Below, in pieces: positions 5,779-15,192 of a stretch of DNA of 64,000 bases. The notes beneath the pieces were generated by a model. That model did no database searches. It was not told the DNA's origin and was given only the letters and a program-made list of their open reading frames with translations. The position numbers were made by a program, and so were the translations under genes. The DNA is from Clostridia bacterium (GTDB taxonomy: Bacteria > Bacillota > Clostridia > Christensenellales > UBA1242). The DNA lies in assembly GCA_017452445.1 (NCBI GenBank), contig JAFTMH010000003.1:1-64000 (forward strand), written 5' to 3'. Positions within the stretch are counted from its first letter, which is position 1; every line of letters begins with the position of its first letter.

Positions 5779-6358
5779 ATCTTTTGCTTGTGCGCACACA
5801 TCTTGTGATGATGTCTGCAACAAACTCGATTGGGTCTTGGCAATCGCCTTGAAGCCATTGCATAAGGATTGTGTTGCAACCAACAAGATAAAATTTGTAC
5901 ATATATTCGATTGTTTTTTGATCACTAATCCCTCTTGCGTTGAAAGCTGCAGTTGAAATTTGTCTAAACCAAAAATCGCTGTAGCTTGCTTGTTGAAAAA
6001 GGTCAATATATTTCATATAAATTTTGATGCGAGCTTTGTTTTCTCTTACAAATTCAAGATAAGGGATCAAAAACTTTTCGTGCACAAAGTTTGATTGTTG
6101 CACTTCGGCCAAAGTTGTTGAAATAAGGTTTTTGGCTTGAAATTCGGTAAACAATTGTTGAAGCATTGCAGTGTGAGTTTCTTGCAAAAGATCTTTGATT
6201 GTGGTGTAGTGACTGTAAAATGTAGATCTGTTTACCTTTGCTTCGTTGCAAAGATCAGAAATGGAAATGTCTTCAAAGAGTTTTGTTTGCAGAAGTCTAA
6301 AAAGAGCTTCGTGCATTTTTATGGCAGTGTTTCTAAATTTTGATTCGGCTTTGTTCAT
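5777..6358 (-). CDS. TetR-family transcriptional regulator
   Basis: Residues 1-60 form a TetR-type DNA-binding domain: ISISDLCNEAKVNRSTFYSHYTTIKDLL is the canonical helix-turn-helix with FYSHY. The remaining 130 residues are a helical ligand or dimer domain, of the type often named TetR C-terminal domain 7 or 8. Its target is unknown; it stands alone and its upstream region faces the U32 gene at 6492 (divergent, 133 bases between starts), so it may control that gene or itself. Confidence 0.85.
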   Translation of the reverse strand: MNKAESKFRNTAIKMHEALFRLLQTKLFEDISISDLCNEAKVNRSTFYSHYTTIKDLLQETHTAMLQQLFTEFQAKNLISTTLAEVQQSNFVHEKFLIPYLEFVRENKARIKIYMKYIDLFQQASYSDFWFRQISTAAFNARGISDQKTIEYMYKFYLVGCNTILMQWLQGDCQDPIEFVADIITRCVRTSKR

Positions 6359-6456
6359 ATTTTTACCCTCGTTAAACTTTTTAAGCAGTCATATTATACA
6401 CCTTTTAAAAATTAAAAACAAACAAATGTTGGATTAAAAATAAATTAATAAATTTT

Positions 6457-6485
6457 TTGAAAAATCAAAAGGGTTGTGCTATAAT
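6457..6485 (+). promoter_or_regulatory. Promoter placing the U32 gene on a leaderless transcript
   Basis: TTGAAA (6457-6462), 17 bases, TATAAT (6480-6485) with TGC before it (extended -10). Only six bases separate the -10 from ATG 6492, so transcription should begin at or next to the start codon and no ribosome site exists on the RNA. Confidence 0.75.
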
Positions 6486-6491
6486 TTCAAT

Positions 6492-8498
6492 ATGAAGATA
6501 TTATCGCCGGTTGGCAATTTTGAAAGTTTGAAAATGGCAGTGTTTAATGGTGCAGATGAGGTTTATCTCGGCATCAACGATTTCAATGCTAGAAACAATA
6601 TTGATGGATTTGGTCTTGCTGACTTGCAAGAGGCTGTGCAGTTTGCTCATACTTTTGATGTCAAAGTAAATTTGGCAATCAATATTTTGTTTTCTGACGA
6701 AGAAATGCAAAAGGCGCTTGATATTGTTGTTGATGCTTACAACATGGGCGTTGACAGTTTTATTGTGCAGGATATTGGCCTTGCAAACTTGATCTTCAAA
6801 CATTATCCACAAATCGAAGTGCACGCAAGCACACAAATGGGACTGCACAATCTTGAAGGTGTAAAATTTGCAGAAAAGATGGGGTTTAAGAGAGTTGTTT
6901 TGGCAAGAGAAACACCACTTCAAGAGATTGAAAACATAAGAAAAAACACTTCAGTCGAAATTGAATATTTTGCACAAGGAGCATTGTGTGTTTGTTTTTC
7001 AGGAAACTGCTATCTTAGTGCTTACATGTGCGACGCAAGTGGCAACAGGGGCAAATGTAAACAACTTTGCAGATTGCCATACACTTTTGAAAAAAACGGA
7101 AAAATGTTGAAAAAAGGTTTTTTGCTTAGTGCAAAAGATTTCAACATGATCGACAGACTTGCCGATTTGAAAGCAGCAGGCGTTGATGTTTTGAAAATTG
7201 AAGGCAGAGCGAGAAGATCGGCTTATGTTGCTATGACAACAAGACAATATTTCAATGCTTTGCACAATCGCAATATTGACAAAAAGCAACTTAAGTTGGC
7301 TTTCAACAGAGAATTTACGGCAGGTTATTTTGATGGAAATGGAAAGATTATTTCATATTATCAAAATCATATCGGCATAAAAATTGGCAGGGTGGAAAAA
7401 GTGTCGTATGGCAAAAGATTTAATGAAATTGTCATATCGTCTAGCGAACCACTTTCGCCAAAATCAACATTCAAAGTTTTTGCAAATGGCAAGGAAAAAA
7501 CAACTTTGTCTGCATTTGATTTGAAACAACTTGCAAAAGGTAAGTATGTTTTTACGACCACACAAAAACTTGCTGTTGGTGATGAAGTTAGTTTGATCGT
7601 TGATGCAAAACTTGAAGAATCGTTGCTTGGTGAAACAAAAAAAGCAAAAGTCAACATCAAACTTTTTGCTGAAAATGGAAAACCAATTGTTGCAAGGGTT
7701 GAAGTGCTTGGCAAGTTTGTTGAGGTAGAAGGTCAGGTTTGTCAACCTGCACAAAAACAACCATTGACAGAAAAAGAAATAGCAGACAATTTCAAAAAAC
7801 ATGAGTTGTTTGAGGGCAAGGTAGAGGTTTGCAAATTGGACAATGTGTTTATGCCAAAACAACAACTCAACGAATTTAGAAGAAATGTTTTTGACAAAGT
7901 TTTTGAAGTTGTTACAAATGCTTTTAGACACGATTTGAAGAAGATTGAAGTTAAAACAAATTACAAAGCAAAATCACTTGAAGATTTTGAAATTGTTGAA
8001 AATCAAGATCAAAAATTTGTTGCTCAAAATGTGATTTATTCGCCAAGTGTTTACGATTTGGCAGACATACAAAAGTTTGTTGACAAGTGCAACAAACACA
8101 ACAAAAAAGCATGGCTTGATTTGCCAAATTTTGCTCTTGACAAAGATGTGCAAATGCTTAAAGAGATTGTTGCAAAAACAAATGTCGCAGTTGTTGCAAA
8201 CAACCATTATGCACTTGATTTTGATTGTGAAAAAGTGATTGGTTGGGGGTTGAATGTTTTCAACAGCCATGCAGCAGGATTTTATGATTTGTCAATCTTG
8301 GCAGCAGAGGGAAATGTTGGTTGCAAGGTGAGCGCTCCATACATGACGCTTAGACACTGTCCGTTTAAATCTCACTTGCAAGCAAACTGTGCAAATTGTC
8401 CATACGCAGATGGATATACCTATCGCATGGACAATGGAAAAGTGCTTTCATTGAAAAGAAAAAAAATGTCAACTTGCACTTTCTATTTGACAGATTAG
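6492..8498 (+). CDS. U32 peptidase-family protein (RlhA/TrhP-like)
   Basis: This 668-residue protein starts MKILSPVGNFESLKMAVFNGADEVYLG, the usual start of the family, and has its cysteine signature in EYFAQGALCVCFSGNC, followed by MCDASGNRGKCKQLCR. Family members named peptidases include RlhA and TrhP, which act in hydroxylation of rRNA and tRNA with an iron-sulfur cluster, and a C-terminal set of cysteines (CPFKSHLQANCANCPY) supports cluster binding. The size suits the long U32 forms. ATG 6492 is chosen over TTG 6474 because that one overlaps the promoter. Which RNA is modified cannot be told. Confidence 0.9.
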   Translation: MKILSPVGNFESLKMAVFNGADEVYLGINDFNARNNIDGFGLADLQEAVQFAHTFDVKVNLAINILFSDEEMQKALDIVVDAYNMGVDSFIVQDIGLANLIFKHYPQIEVHASTQMGLHNLEGVKFAEKMGFKRVVLARETPLQEIENIRKNTSVEIEYFAQGALCVCFSGNCYLSAYMCDASGNRGKCKQLCRLPYTFEKNGKMLKKGFLLSAKDFNMIDRLADLKAAGVDVLKIEGRARRSAYVAMTTRQYFNALHNRNIDKKQLKLAFNREFTAGYFDGNGKIISYYQNHIGIKIGRVEKVSYGKRFNEIVISSSEPLSPKSTFKVFANGKEKTTLSAFDLKQLAKGKYVFTTTQKLAVGDEVSLIVDAKLEESLLGETKKAKVNIKLFAENGKPIVARVEVLGKFVEVEGQVCQPAQKQPLTEKEIADNFKKHELFEGKVEVCKLDNVFMPKQQLNEFRRNVFDKVFEVVTNAFRHDLKKIEVKTNYKAKSLEDFEIVENQDQKFVAQNVIYSPSVYDLADIQKFVDKCNKHNKKAWLDLPNFALDKDVQMLKEIVAKTNVAVVANNHYALDFDCEKVIGWGLNVFNSHAAGFYDLSILAAEGNVGCKVSAPYMTLRHCPFKSHLQANCANCPYADGYTYRMDNGKVLSLKRKKMSTCTFYLTD

Positions 8499-8512
8499 TC
8501 AAAAAGATAACA

Positions 8513-8541
8513 TTGACTATTACTTACAATTATGGTAAAAT
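8513..8541 (+). promoter_or_regulatory. Promoter of the WG-repeat gene
   Basis: TTGACT (8513-8518), 17 bases, TAAAAT (8536-8541) with TGG before it. Confidence 0.75.
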
Positions 8542-8565
8542 ATATTTATATTAAGGGGGATTTTT

Positions 8566-10404
8566 ATGTTTGCAGGAAGATCTAGAAGAGAATATTATAG
8601 AGTGCAAGACAATGGTGGGTTGTTTGGCAGATATTCTTTGACAAAGAAAAGTCAATCAAGTCACGATCATCGCAGAGATGAAAGAGATGTGGATATGTAT
8701 AGTAAGCCTTTTGACTACAACGGCATCAAAGTTTCAGCATCTAGAGATGGTTTGAAGATCAAAATCAAAGATGACAGATTTGTTGCAGAAAGAATTTACG
8801 AATTTGGAAACGGTGTTTATGCATTTGAACAAAAAGACACAGGCGAAGTTTATGTTTTCAATTCTTCTGCTCAAGTTGCTGGACCACTTAAAAAGGTGAC
8901 AGATGCCAGAATTGGCAGAGATTATGAAGGAAACAGCACAATCTATGCAATTGACACGAGAGGGCACTTTGTTTCACTTGATGAAAATTTGTCTGTTATG
9001 GACTTGCAACTTGAATATGTTGATGAAAACACTTACAAGGATTTGACAACAGGTAAGTATGGAGTTTTGAAAAACGACCATTTTGCAACTCCAGCATTGT
9101 TTGACACAGCAAATTTGGATATTCAAGAAATTGATGACAAATCAAAACTTGTGCTTGAAAACGACACAGTACATATGCTTAAAAATGACAAACAAGTTGG
9201 CTCTTACGAAGGGGTTGGCAAAGACTATAAACTTCACAGAATATACGGAAAGCCAGAAATAAATGTTTATGTTATTCAAGGCAAAGATAAGTCTTATGTG
9301 GTAAATCCAGACACAGGCGAAGTGCTTTATCAAACAGCAGAAAAGATTTCGTCAGTTGTTATGAGTGACGGAATTATTGCTCTCAACAATGGAGAAGGAA
9401 AAGCAACCGTTTTGACCTTGAGTGATGAACACACTCTTGAATCTACAGTGGAAGTTCCACATTCAATCGTAGGCATCAAAAATGGAGTTTTGCAAGCAAA
9501 AAACCCAGACGGTAAGTGTGGATTGATTGATCCAAAAGGCAATGTATTGTTGCCATTTGAATACGACAGCTTCAGATCAAGAGACGACAGATATGGCAGA
9601 GATGAGTCTGAATACTTTATCGGATTGGAAAAAGATGGTAAACACGGAATTTACAGCACAATTGACAAAAAGATTGCTGTTCCTGTTGCTTACAAGGGAG
9701 TTTGCCTTGAAAGATCTTTAAACTGCGATAAACCTGTTGTTAAGTATGAAGACGGACACCCATACGACCCTTATTATAGCAGACTAAAAGTTCCGGCAGA
9801 AGGATCTTTGTTTAGATTTGTTTTCGAAGGCGAAAACGGAAGATACGGAATCATCAATTCAAACGGACAAGTTGTTGTTGATTCAGTTTTGGAAAGAACT
9901 CACTCTGATAGTGGTGGATTCTATGACAGCAGAATCAAAGGAAGTCAATTTTCATACAATCAATTCAAATTTCCAGAAGCAGAATGGGGCGAAAGAGATA
10001 TTTTTATCAACACTGCAAGCCCATATCTTTTCCCTCAAACAGAAAGAACTGTTTATCACAGAGAAGAAAAAGTTGTTAAAGAAACAAAAACAACTTACAA
10101 ATATTCAGAAGATCAAAGAGCACTTGCTACACTTGGTGGATTTATCTTGGGTGGACCAATCGGAGCAGCAATTGCTCACGAAGCAACAAGTGGTGAAGTT
10201 TCTCACACAACTTCAAGGGTAGAAAAAGGATTTTCTACTTCAACAGAAGCAGTTTCTCACAGTGCGATTGCACAATATGTTCATATGGATTATGCAGCAA
10301 TGCCAGAACATATTAGACCAAAAAATGTTACATTGACAACTCCAGAAGTTGGCGATGGTGCAACTGTAAAGAAAACTCCAAAAGCAAAAACTATTGGACA
10401 TTAA
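8566..10404 (+). CDS. WG-repeat protein with glycine-rich hydrophobic segment
   Basis: This 612-residue protein is rich in short beta repeats. Clear WG-type units are KCGLIDPKGNVLLPFEYD, KHGIYSTIDKKIAVPVAY and GRYGIINSNGQVVVDSV in the second half (about residues 312-440), with more degenerate ones before (GKYGVLKNDHFATPALFD). Residues about 525-540 (GGFILGGPIGAAIAH) form a glycine-zipper-like stretch. It has no signal peptide, so location is uncertain. WG repeats are found in many bacterial proteins with unclear roles in binding. It stands alone, with its own promoter, ribosome site AAGGGGGA and terminator. Confidence 0.75.
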   Translation: MFAGRSRREYYRVQDNGGLFGRYSLTKKSQSSHDHRRDERDVDMYSKPFDYNGIKVSASRDGLKIKIKDDRFVAERIYEFGNGVYAFEQKDTGEVYVFNSSAQVAGPLKKVTDARIGRDYEGNSTIYAIDTRGHFVSLDENLSVMDLQLEYVDENTYKDLTTGKYGVLKNDHFATPALFDTANLDIQEIDDKSKLVLENDTVHMLKNDKQVGSYEGVGKDYKLHRIYGKPEINVYVIQGKDKSYVVNPDTGEVLYQTAEKISSVVMSDGIIALNNGEGKATVLTLSDEHTLESTVEVPHSIVGIKNGVLQAKNPDGKCGLIDPKGNVLLPFEYDSFRSRDDRYGRDESEYFIGLEKDGKHGIYSTIDKKIAVPVAYKGVCLERSLNCDKPVVKYEDGHPYDPYYSRLKVPAEGSLFRFVFEGENGRYGIINSNGQVVVDSVLERTHSDSGGFYDSRIKGSQFSYNQFKFPEAEWGERDIFINTASPYLFPQTERTVYHREEKVVKETKTTYKYSEDQRALATLGGFILGGPIGAAIAHEATSGEVSHTTSRVEKGFSTSTEAVSHSAIAQYVHMDYAAMPEHIRPKNVTLTTPEVGDGATVKKTPKAKTIGH

Positions 10405-10407
10405 TCA

Positions 10408-10439
10408 AAAATACGGACAATCTTGTCCGTATTTTTTTT
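10408..10439 (+). terminator. Rho-independent terminator
   Basis: AAAATACGGACAA pairs with TTGTCCGTATTTT across a two-base TC gap, followed by a T-run. Confidence 0.9.
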
Positions 10440-10484
10440 GTTGTTTTATTGCTTCTTGTGGTATAGTTAGAGAAAGAGGATTTG

Positions 10485-11159
10485 ATGAAGGTAAACAAAA
10501 AACAGTTATACACAATTTGCAACTATGGTTTCTTTTCGTTGGTGATTGTTGCTTGTTTAGTTTTGACAATTGTGTTGAAACTCAACTGGATAACTTTGCT
10601 TTCGTGTGTGGCAGGGATTTTGTATGTTGTGTTGCTTTCTGATCGCAGTGTGTGGAATTTTATTGTCGGGCTGGTGAGTTCGGCAACTTATATTTATGTT
10701 GCATTTAAGGCAAAACTATATGGCGAAGTGATTTTTTATCTTGCAGTGGATTTGCCAATGATTGTTGTTTCGTTTTGTATGTGGAAAAAACATCTCGACA
10801 AGACAAACAGAGTCGCCGCAAAAAAATTGAATTGGAAACAAATTTTGCTTACGATTGTTGCTTGTGGTGCTGTTATGGTGGGATATGCCTTCTTGCTTAA
10901 AGCAATTGGTGGTGTCAATGTTTTTGTTGATGCAGCCAGCACAGTTGTTTCGTTTGTGGCCACTTTGTTGATGGCATTTAGATATCGCGAACAATGGTTT
11001 TTGTGGCTTGTGGTAAACATCTTGTCTGTTGTTATGTGGGCAATCACATTTGACTTGCTTATGTTGATTATGAGTGCAAGTTGTTTGCTCAGTTGTTTTG
11101 TTGGTTTTATAAACTGGACAAACTCGACAAAAGCAGAGAAAAAACCACTTGAAGAATGA
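10485..11159 (+). CDS. pnuC: PnuC-like nicotinamide riboside transporter
   Basis: This 224-residue protein is very hydrophobic with about seven membrane spans. Segments such as WNFIVGLVSSATYIYVAFKAKLYGEVI and the late region RYREQWFLWLVVNILSVVMW match the PnuC family, which takes up nicotinamide riboside for NAD synthesis. ATG 10485 follows AAAGAGGA by five bases; the in-frame TTG just before it is less likely. A weak promoter ends in TATAGT at 10462. The M18 gene follows 57 bases later with its own -10. Confidence 0.85.
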   Translation: MKVNKKQLYTICNYGFFSLVIVACLVLTIVLKLNWITLLSCVAGILYVVLLSDRSVWNFIVGLVSSATYIYVAFKAKLYGEVIFYLAVDLPMIVVSFCMWKKHLDKTNRVAAKKLNWKQILLTIVACGAVMVGYAFLLKAIGGVNVFVDAASTVVSFVATLLMAFRYREQWFLWLVVNILSVVMWAITFDLLMLIMSASCLLSCFVGFINWTNSTKAEKKPLEE

Positions 11160-11216
11160 TGTAAATGTTTGGTTTTGTTTTGTGGTTTTGTGTATAATAA
11201 ATTTATGGAGGATAAG

Positions 11217-12581
11217 ATGAAAACAAATCTTTGGGAAAAATATTCGGACGAAAAAGAAAAGGCTGTAAAAGAATTTTGTGATGACTACAAAAAGTTTTTG
11301 AGTGAATGTAAGACAGAAAGAGAATGCATTAGGTATGCTGTCTCTGAAGCAGAAAAAAATGGCTTTAAGAGTTTGAAAGACCTTATTGAAAAAAACAAAA
11401 AACTTAAAGCAGGCGACAAAGTGTATGCTGTCAATATGGACAAGGCGATGATTTTGTTTGTTGTTGGCAAACAACCAATCGAAAAAGGGATAAACATTGT
11501 TGGATCGCACATTGACTCGCCAAGACTTGATTTGAAGGCAAAACCTTTGTATGAAAGTCAAGGTTTCTGTATGCTCGACACACACTATTATGGTGGAATC
11601 AAAAAGTATCAATGGACAGCACAACCACTTGCAATGCACGGTGTTGTTGTGAGAAAAGATGGCACAAAAGAGGATATTGTTTTTGGTGAAGGAAATGATG
11701 CCGTTTTGGCAATTACTGACTTGTTACCACACCTTGAAAGAGATGATCGCAAAGATATCAAGGGCGAAGATCTCAATGTTTTGGCTGGAAATATTGCCGA
11801 TCAAGAAGCAAAGAAATCGCAATTTAAAAATTATATTCTCAACATTTTGAAGAAGAAAGGCATTGCTGAAGAAGATTTTTATTCTGCAGAAATTGAAATT
11901 GTGCCAGCGGGACCAGCAAGAGATTGTGGCATTGATGAAAGTATGATTATTGGTTATGGCCATGATGACAGAGTGTGTGCTTACACAGGTTTGCAAGCAA
12001 TTTTTGAAACGGAAAAACCAGAGTTTTCAGTTATGAAACTTCTTGTTGATAAAGAAGAAATCGGCAGTGTTGGTGCGACAGGTATGCACAGCAAATATTT
12101 TGAAAATGCAATTGCTGAAATTATGAATTTGGCAGGACAATACAACGAACTTGCACTTCGCCGTGCACTCAACAAATCGAATATGTTGTCAAGTGATGTT
12201 ACTGCAGCAGTTGATCCAAACTATGTTTCACCATTCAATGTTGAAACAGATGCTCATTTTGCAAAAGGTATCAACTTCAACAAGTTTACTGGTGCAAGAG
12301 GCAAGTCTGGAGCAAATGATGCAAACCCAGAATTTATTGCCCAACTTAGAGACTGCTTTGACAAAGAAGAGGTTGTTTATCAATTTACGGAAATGGGAAA
12401 AGTTGATCAAGGTGGTGGCGGAACAATTGCTTACATTATGGCAAAACATGGTATGAATGTTATTGATGCCGGTGTGCCTGTGCTTAATATGCATGCTCCA
12501 TGGGAAATTGTGAGCAAAGTTGATGTTTATGAAACCTATAGAGCATATAAAGCATTCTACAAAATGCCTATCAACAACTAA
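11217..12581 (+). CDS. M18-family aminopeptidase
   Basis: This 454-residue protein is a cytosolic zinc aminopeptidase preferring acidic N-terminal residues. Metal and catalytic motifs are GSHIDSPRLDLK (His and Asp ligands), KEEIGSVGATGM (catalytic Glu and ligand), GHDDRVCAY and HAPWEIVSKVDVYETY (last His ligand). The length fits the bacterial M18 group. ATG 11217 has GGAGG five bases upstream; an ATG at 11205 is part of that ribosome site. TATAAT (11193-11198) lies nine bases before it, so the leader is very short. Confidence 0.92.
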   Translation: MKTNLWEKYSDEKEKAVKEFCDDYKKFLSECKTERECIRYAVSEAEKNGFKSLKDLIEKNKKLKAGDKVYAVNMDKAMILFVVGKQPIEKGINIVGSHIDSPRLDLKAKPLYESQGFCMLDTHYYGGIKKYQWTAQPLAMHGVVVRKDGTKEDIVFGEGNDAVLAITDLLPHLERDDRKDIKGEDLNVLAGNIADQEAKKSQFKNYILNILKKKGIAEEDFYSAEIEIVPAGPARDCGIDESMIIGYGHDDRVCAYTGLQAIFETEKPEFSVMKLLVDKEEIGSVGATGMHSKYFENAIAEIMNLAGQYNELALRRALNKSNMLSSDVTAAVDPNYVSPFNVETDAHFAKGINFNKFTGARGKSGANDANPEFIAQLRDCFDKEEVVYQFTEMGKVDQGGGGTIAYIMAKHGMNVIDAGVPVLNMHAPWEIVSKVDVYETYRAYKAFYKMPINN

Positions 12582-12597
12582 TATAATGACTTTTGAC

Positions 12598-12630
12598 AAA
12601 AAACCTCACATTTTTCGTGAGGTTTTTGTT
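12598..12630 (+). terminator. Rho-independent terminator
   Basis: AAAAACCTCAC pairs with GTGAGGTTTTT around an ATTTTTC loop. Confidence 0.9.
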
Positions 12631-12647
12631 TTGTCAAAATAAACACT

Positions 12648-12676
12648 TTGAAACATTGCTTAAAATATGATATAAT
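12648..12676 (+). promoter_or_regulatory. Promoter of tRNA-Leu(UAG) and the phosphorylase operon
   Basis: TTGAAA (12648-12653), 17 bases, TATAAT (12671-12676) with TGA before it. The tRNA begins ten bases after the -10, leaving almost no 5' leader. Confidence 0.85.
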
Positions 12677-12685
12677 ATTTTATAT

Positions 12686-12768
<83 letters not shown>

Positions 12769-12800
12769 TAAAAAACATCTTCACAAAGGAGAAGAAAGAT

Positions 12801-13583
12801 ATGTTGTTGACAGAATACGATCAAACAAAAAGGGCGATGATAAACCCAGATTTGTTTCACAAACCATTGGCAAATATGCCAAAAACTTGTGTTACATTTT
12901 TTTCAAAGTCTGTTATGAAAGCAGTTGTCGAAAACTATAATGCCGAGTTGATAACAGAAGAAATTAAAAATTCAACAGCAGTTTTTCCGGTTTACAAAGT
13001 AAACATCAACGGCACAGAGATTGCTGTTTTTCAATCTGCAGTTGGTGCTCCGGCCTGTGTTTCAAATGCTGAAGAGTTGATTTCTCTTGGCATAAAAAAC
13101 ATTATTGCAGTCGGCAGTTGTGGTTGCTTGCAAAATGACATTGAAGAATATTCAATCATCATTCCAACAGCAGCAATCCGTGACGAAGGGACAAGTTATC
13201 ACTATGCTCCAGTGAGTGATGAAACTGTGCTTGATGAAGAAGTTGTTTCTGTTTTGGAAGGTGTGTTAAATCAACACGGCATCAATTACAAAAAAGGCAA
13301 AACTTGGACAACAGATGCGATTTTTAGAGAAACACCACAAAAGGTGCAAGACCGTATTGCAAGAGGTGCAATCACAGTTGATATGGAGTGTTCGGCTTAT
13401 GACATTTTGTGCAAGTTTAGAGGGGTAAAATATGGGCAACTCTTTTATGCAGCAGACAACCTTGCAAATGAAGAATACGATCCAAGAAATATTATGAATT
13501 CAAACAGCAATCAAGATGCAAAGCAAAAGGTTGCAGCACTTGCTTTTGAATGTGCAGTTGAAATTGACAAAAAATTTAATTAA
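12801..13583 (+). CDS. Nucleoside phosphorylase (uridine/purine phosphorylase superfamily)
   Basis: This 260-residue protein shows GVGA-like FQSAVGAPACVSNAEELISLG, VGSCGCLQ for phosphate and nucleoside binding, and VDMECSAYDI, the Met-Glu pair that binds ribose in this superfamily. It probably splits a nucleoside with phosphate into base and ribose-1-phosphate. ATG 12801 follows AAAGGAG; longer frames run back into the tRNA and are rejected. The transcript likely begins with tRNA-Leu, so its 5' end would be made by tRNA 3' processing. Four genes follow in tight order: split-barrel protein, rdgB, an unknown and an acetyltransferase. Confidence 0.85.
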   Translation: MLLTEYDQTKRAMINPDLFHKPLANMPKTCVTFFSKSVMKAVVENYNAELITEEIKNSTAVFPVYKVNINGTEIAVFQSAVGAPACVSNAEELISLGIKNIIAVGSCGCLQNDIEEYSIIIPTAAIRDEGTSYHYAPVSDETVLDEEVVSVLEGVLNQHGINYKKGKTWTTDAIFRETPQKVQDRIARGAITVDMECSAYDILCKFRGVKYGQLFYAADNLANEEYDPRNIMNSNSNQDAKQKVAALAFECAVEIDKKFN

Positions 13584-13593
13584 GGAGATTGTG

Positions 13594-13989
13594 ATGGAAA
13601 ACAAGGACAACAAGACACAAGTTCTGGAAACCGTAAAATTGACAAACTACACAAAATTGATTGGAGAATATCCATGTCAAATTGCAACAGTTACAAAAGA
13701 AGGATTGCCAAACTTGTCTGTGGCTTCTGATGTTATTGTTTTAGACGATAAGACAATATTGATTTCAAACAACGAAATGATACATACTCCTGACAATGTT
13801 GTTGACACTCAAAATATGGTTGTTTGTTGTTTCAACGAAGAGTGGGCAGGTGTTAGATTGACAGGAAAGTCGACATATCATACAAAAGGTCAATATTTCG
13901 AACTTTGCAATCAACATTTCAAAACAGAAACAAACACTCCAAAAGGAGCAATAGTGTTTGTTGTTGAAAAAGTTGAAGGTATGGCATAA
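13594..13989 (+). CDS. FMN-binding split-barrel protein (pyridoxamine 5'-phosphate oxidase-like)
   Basis: The 131-residue protein has YPCQIATVTKEGLPNLSVASDVIVLDDKTILISNN, the first strands of a split-barrel flavoprotein, then VCCFNEEWAGVRLTGKSTYHTKG for the second half. Family members oxidise or reduce small molecules or bind flavin or haem. The substrate is not evident. The start follows AAGGAGATTGTG; GTG 13591 is an alternative one codon earlier. Confidence 0.75.
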   Translation: MENKDNKTQVLETVKLTNYTKLIGEYPCQIATVTKEGLPNLSVASDVIVLDDKTILISNNEMIHTPDNVVDTQNMVVCCFNEEWAGVRLTGKSTYHTKGQYFELCNQHFKTETNTPKGAIVFVVEKVEGMA

Positions 13990-14000
13990 AAGGGAAAATT

Positions 14001-14615
14001 ATGAGAAAGATTATTTTGGCAACCGGAAACAAAAACAAATTGAAAGAAATCAAAAGAATGTATCCAGATGACGAACTTTTATGTTTGGCAGATGTTGGAT
14101 TTTTTGAAGATATCGAAGAGACGGGAACAACTTTTTTAGAAAATGCAACAATCAAAGTTGATGCTATCAGCAATTTTTTGAAAGATAAAAACATTCAATT
14201 TGACAGCATTATTGCAGAGGATAGTGGTCTTTGTGTTGATGCTTTGGGTGGCGAACCTGGCATTTATTCGGCAAGATATGCTGGCGAACACGGAAATGAT
14301 GAAGCAAACCGTCAAAAACTTCTTGAAAAGTTGAAGGGCGAAACAAATCGAAAAGCACATTTTATCACTGTTGCTGTCGAGCAATTTGCAAATGGCGACA
14401 GGATTTGGGCAGAAGGAAAAGCATTTGGCGAAATTTTGCACAGTCGCAGAGGTGAAGGTGGATTTGCTTTTGACAGTTTGTTTTTGTCAGATGACTTAGG
14501 AAAAGGTTTTGCCGAAGTTTCGTTGGAAGAGAAAAATAGAGTAAGCCATAGATTTCGTGCTATGCAAAACTTGCAAGCAAAAGAAAAAGAATATTTCAGT
14601 CGCAAAGGAGAATAA
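14001..14615 (+). CDS. rdgB: XTP/dITP diphosphatase, RdgB/HAM1 family
   Basis: Starts MRKIILATGNKNKLKEIK, the family's nucleotide-binding strand and SNNxxK-type motif, and contains IIAEDSGLCVDALGGEPGIYSARYAG and EGGFAFDSLF. It removes deaminated purine nucleotides such as dITP and XTP to protect DNA. At 204 residues the length is normal. It follows 11 bases after the split-barrel gene and precedes the next by two bases, so it is translated in an operon. Together with the upstream phosphorylase it suggests a nucleotide-salvage and clean-up operon. Confidence 0.95.
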   Translation: MRKIILATGNKNKLKEIKRMYPDDELLCLADVGFFEDIEETGTTFLENATIKVDAISNFLKDKNIQFDSIIAEDSGLCVDALGGEPGIYSARYAGEHGNDEANRQKLLEKLKGETNRKAHFITVAVEQFANGDRIWAEGKAFGEILHSRRGEGGFAFDSLFLSDDLGKGFAEVSLEEKNRVSHRFRAMQNLQAKEKEYFSRKGE

Positions 14616-14617
14616 TT

Positions 14618-15178
14618 ATGGATAATGATCTTCAACAAAAAACAGCCGAAATGGCAAGAATGATGAACTACAAACTTCATGCAGAAAGTTTGAATATTCC
14701 GCTCTTAAATGAGTTTAATCCAATCGAACCACAAAATGCACAAACAATTTTGTATGCTATGCATGAAAAAGGTTTTGTGCAACAATTGGTTAGTGATGGT
14801 CCACTTGCACAAGGCGAAACATTTGAAGAAAGAGTTGATTTGGTTGTTTCAAACACCATTGCCTTTATGAAGCAAAACAATTACACAAGTTCAGGCAACG
14901 GCTATTTCTTTGTGAAAGATTTTTCAAATGGAACTTTCAACTTTAAGATTTATGCACAAGACATTGTGTTTGGAAACAAGGTAGTTAGAATGCTCAATGC
15001 ATTTTTCCTTGAACCAAGATTTAATGACTTTTATCAAGCATCAGTCAGTGTTGCTCCATTGCCATACCCAACACAAGTTTTGAAAGTTGGCGAATTTGAT
15101 GTGCAAAATGATGTTATCACAAGATTGATCCTTAATATGCTTGAAGCGATGCTTGAAAATATTACATATAAAAACTAA
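14618..15178 (+). CDS. Unknown protein (186 aa)
   Basis: I do not recognise this protein. It is soluble, with a helical N-terminal half (EMARMMNYKLHAESLNIPLLNEF) and a strand-rich middle (GNGYFFVKDFSNGTFNFKIYAQDIVFGNKVVRMLNAFF). No signal peptide or membrane span is seen. It starts two bases after the rdgB stop with AAAGGAG upstream, so it is certainly translated with it. Adhesin- or secretion-type motifs are absent. Confidence 0.8.
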   Translation: MDNDLQQKTAEMARMMNYKLHAESLNIPLLNEFNPIEPQNAQTILYAMHEKGFVQQLVSDGPLAQGETFEERVDLVVSNTIAFMKQNNYTSSGNGYFFVKDFSNGTFNFKIYAQDIVFGNKVVRMLNAFFLEPRFNDFYQASVSVAPLPYPTQVLKVGEFDVQNDVITRLILNMLEAMLENITYKN

Positions 15179-15192
15179 CAAAGGAAAAGATT

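Noticed and set aside
6474..6491. TTG 6474 as the start of the U32 gene
   Set aside because: It would lie over the TATAAT element; family members start at MKILSPVGN.
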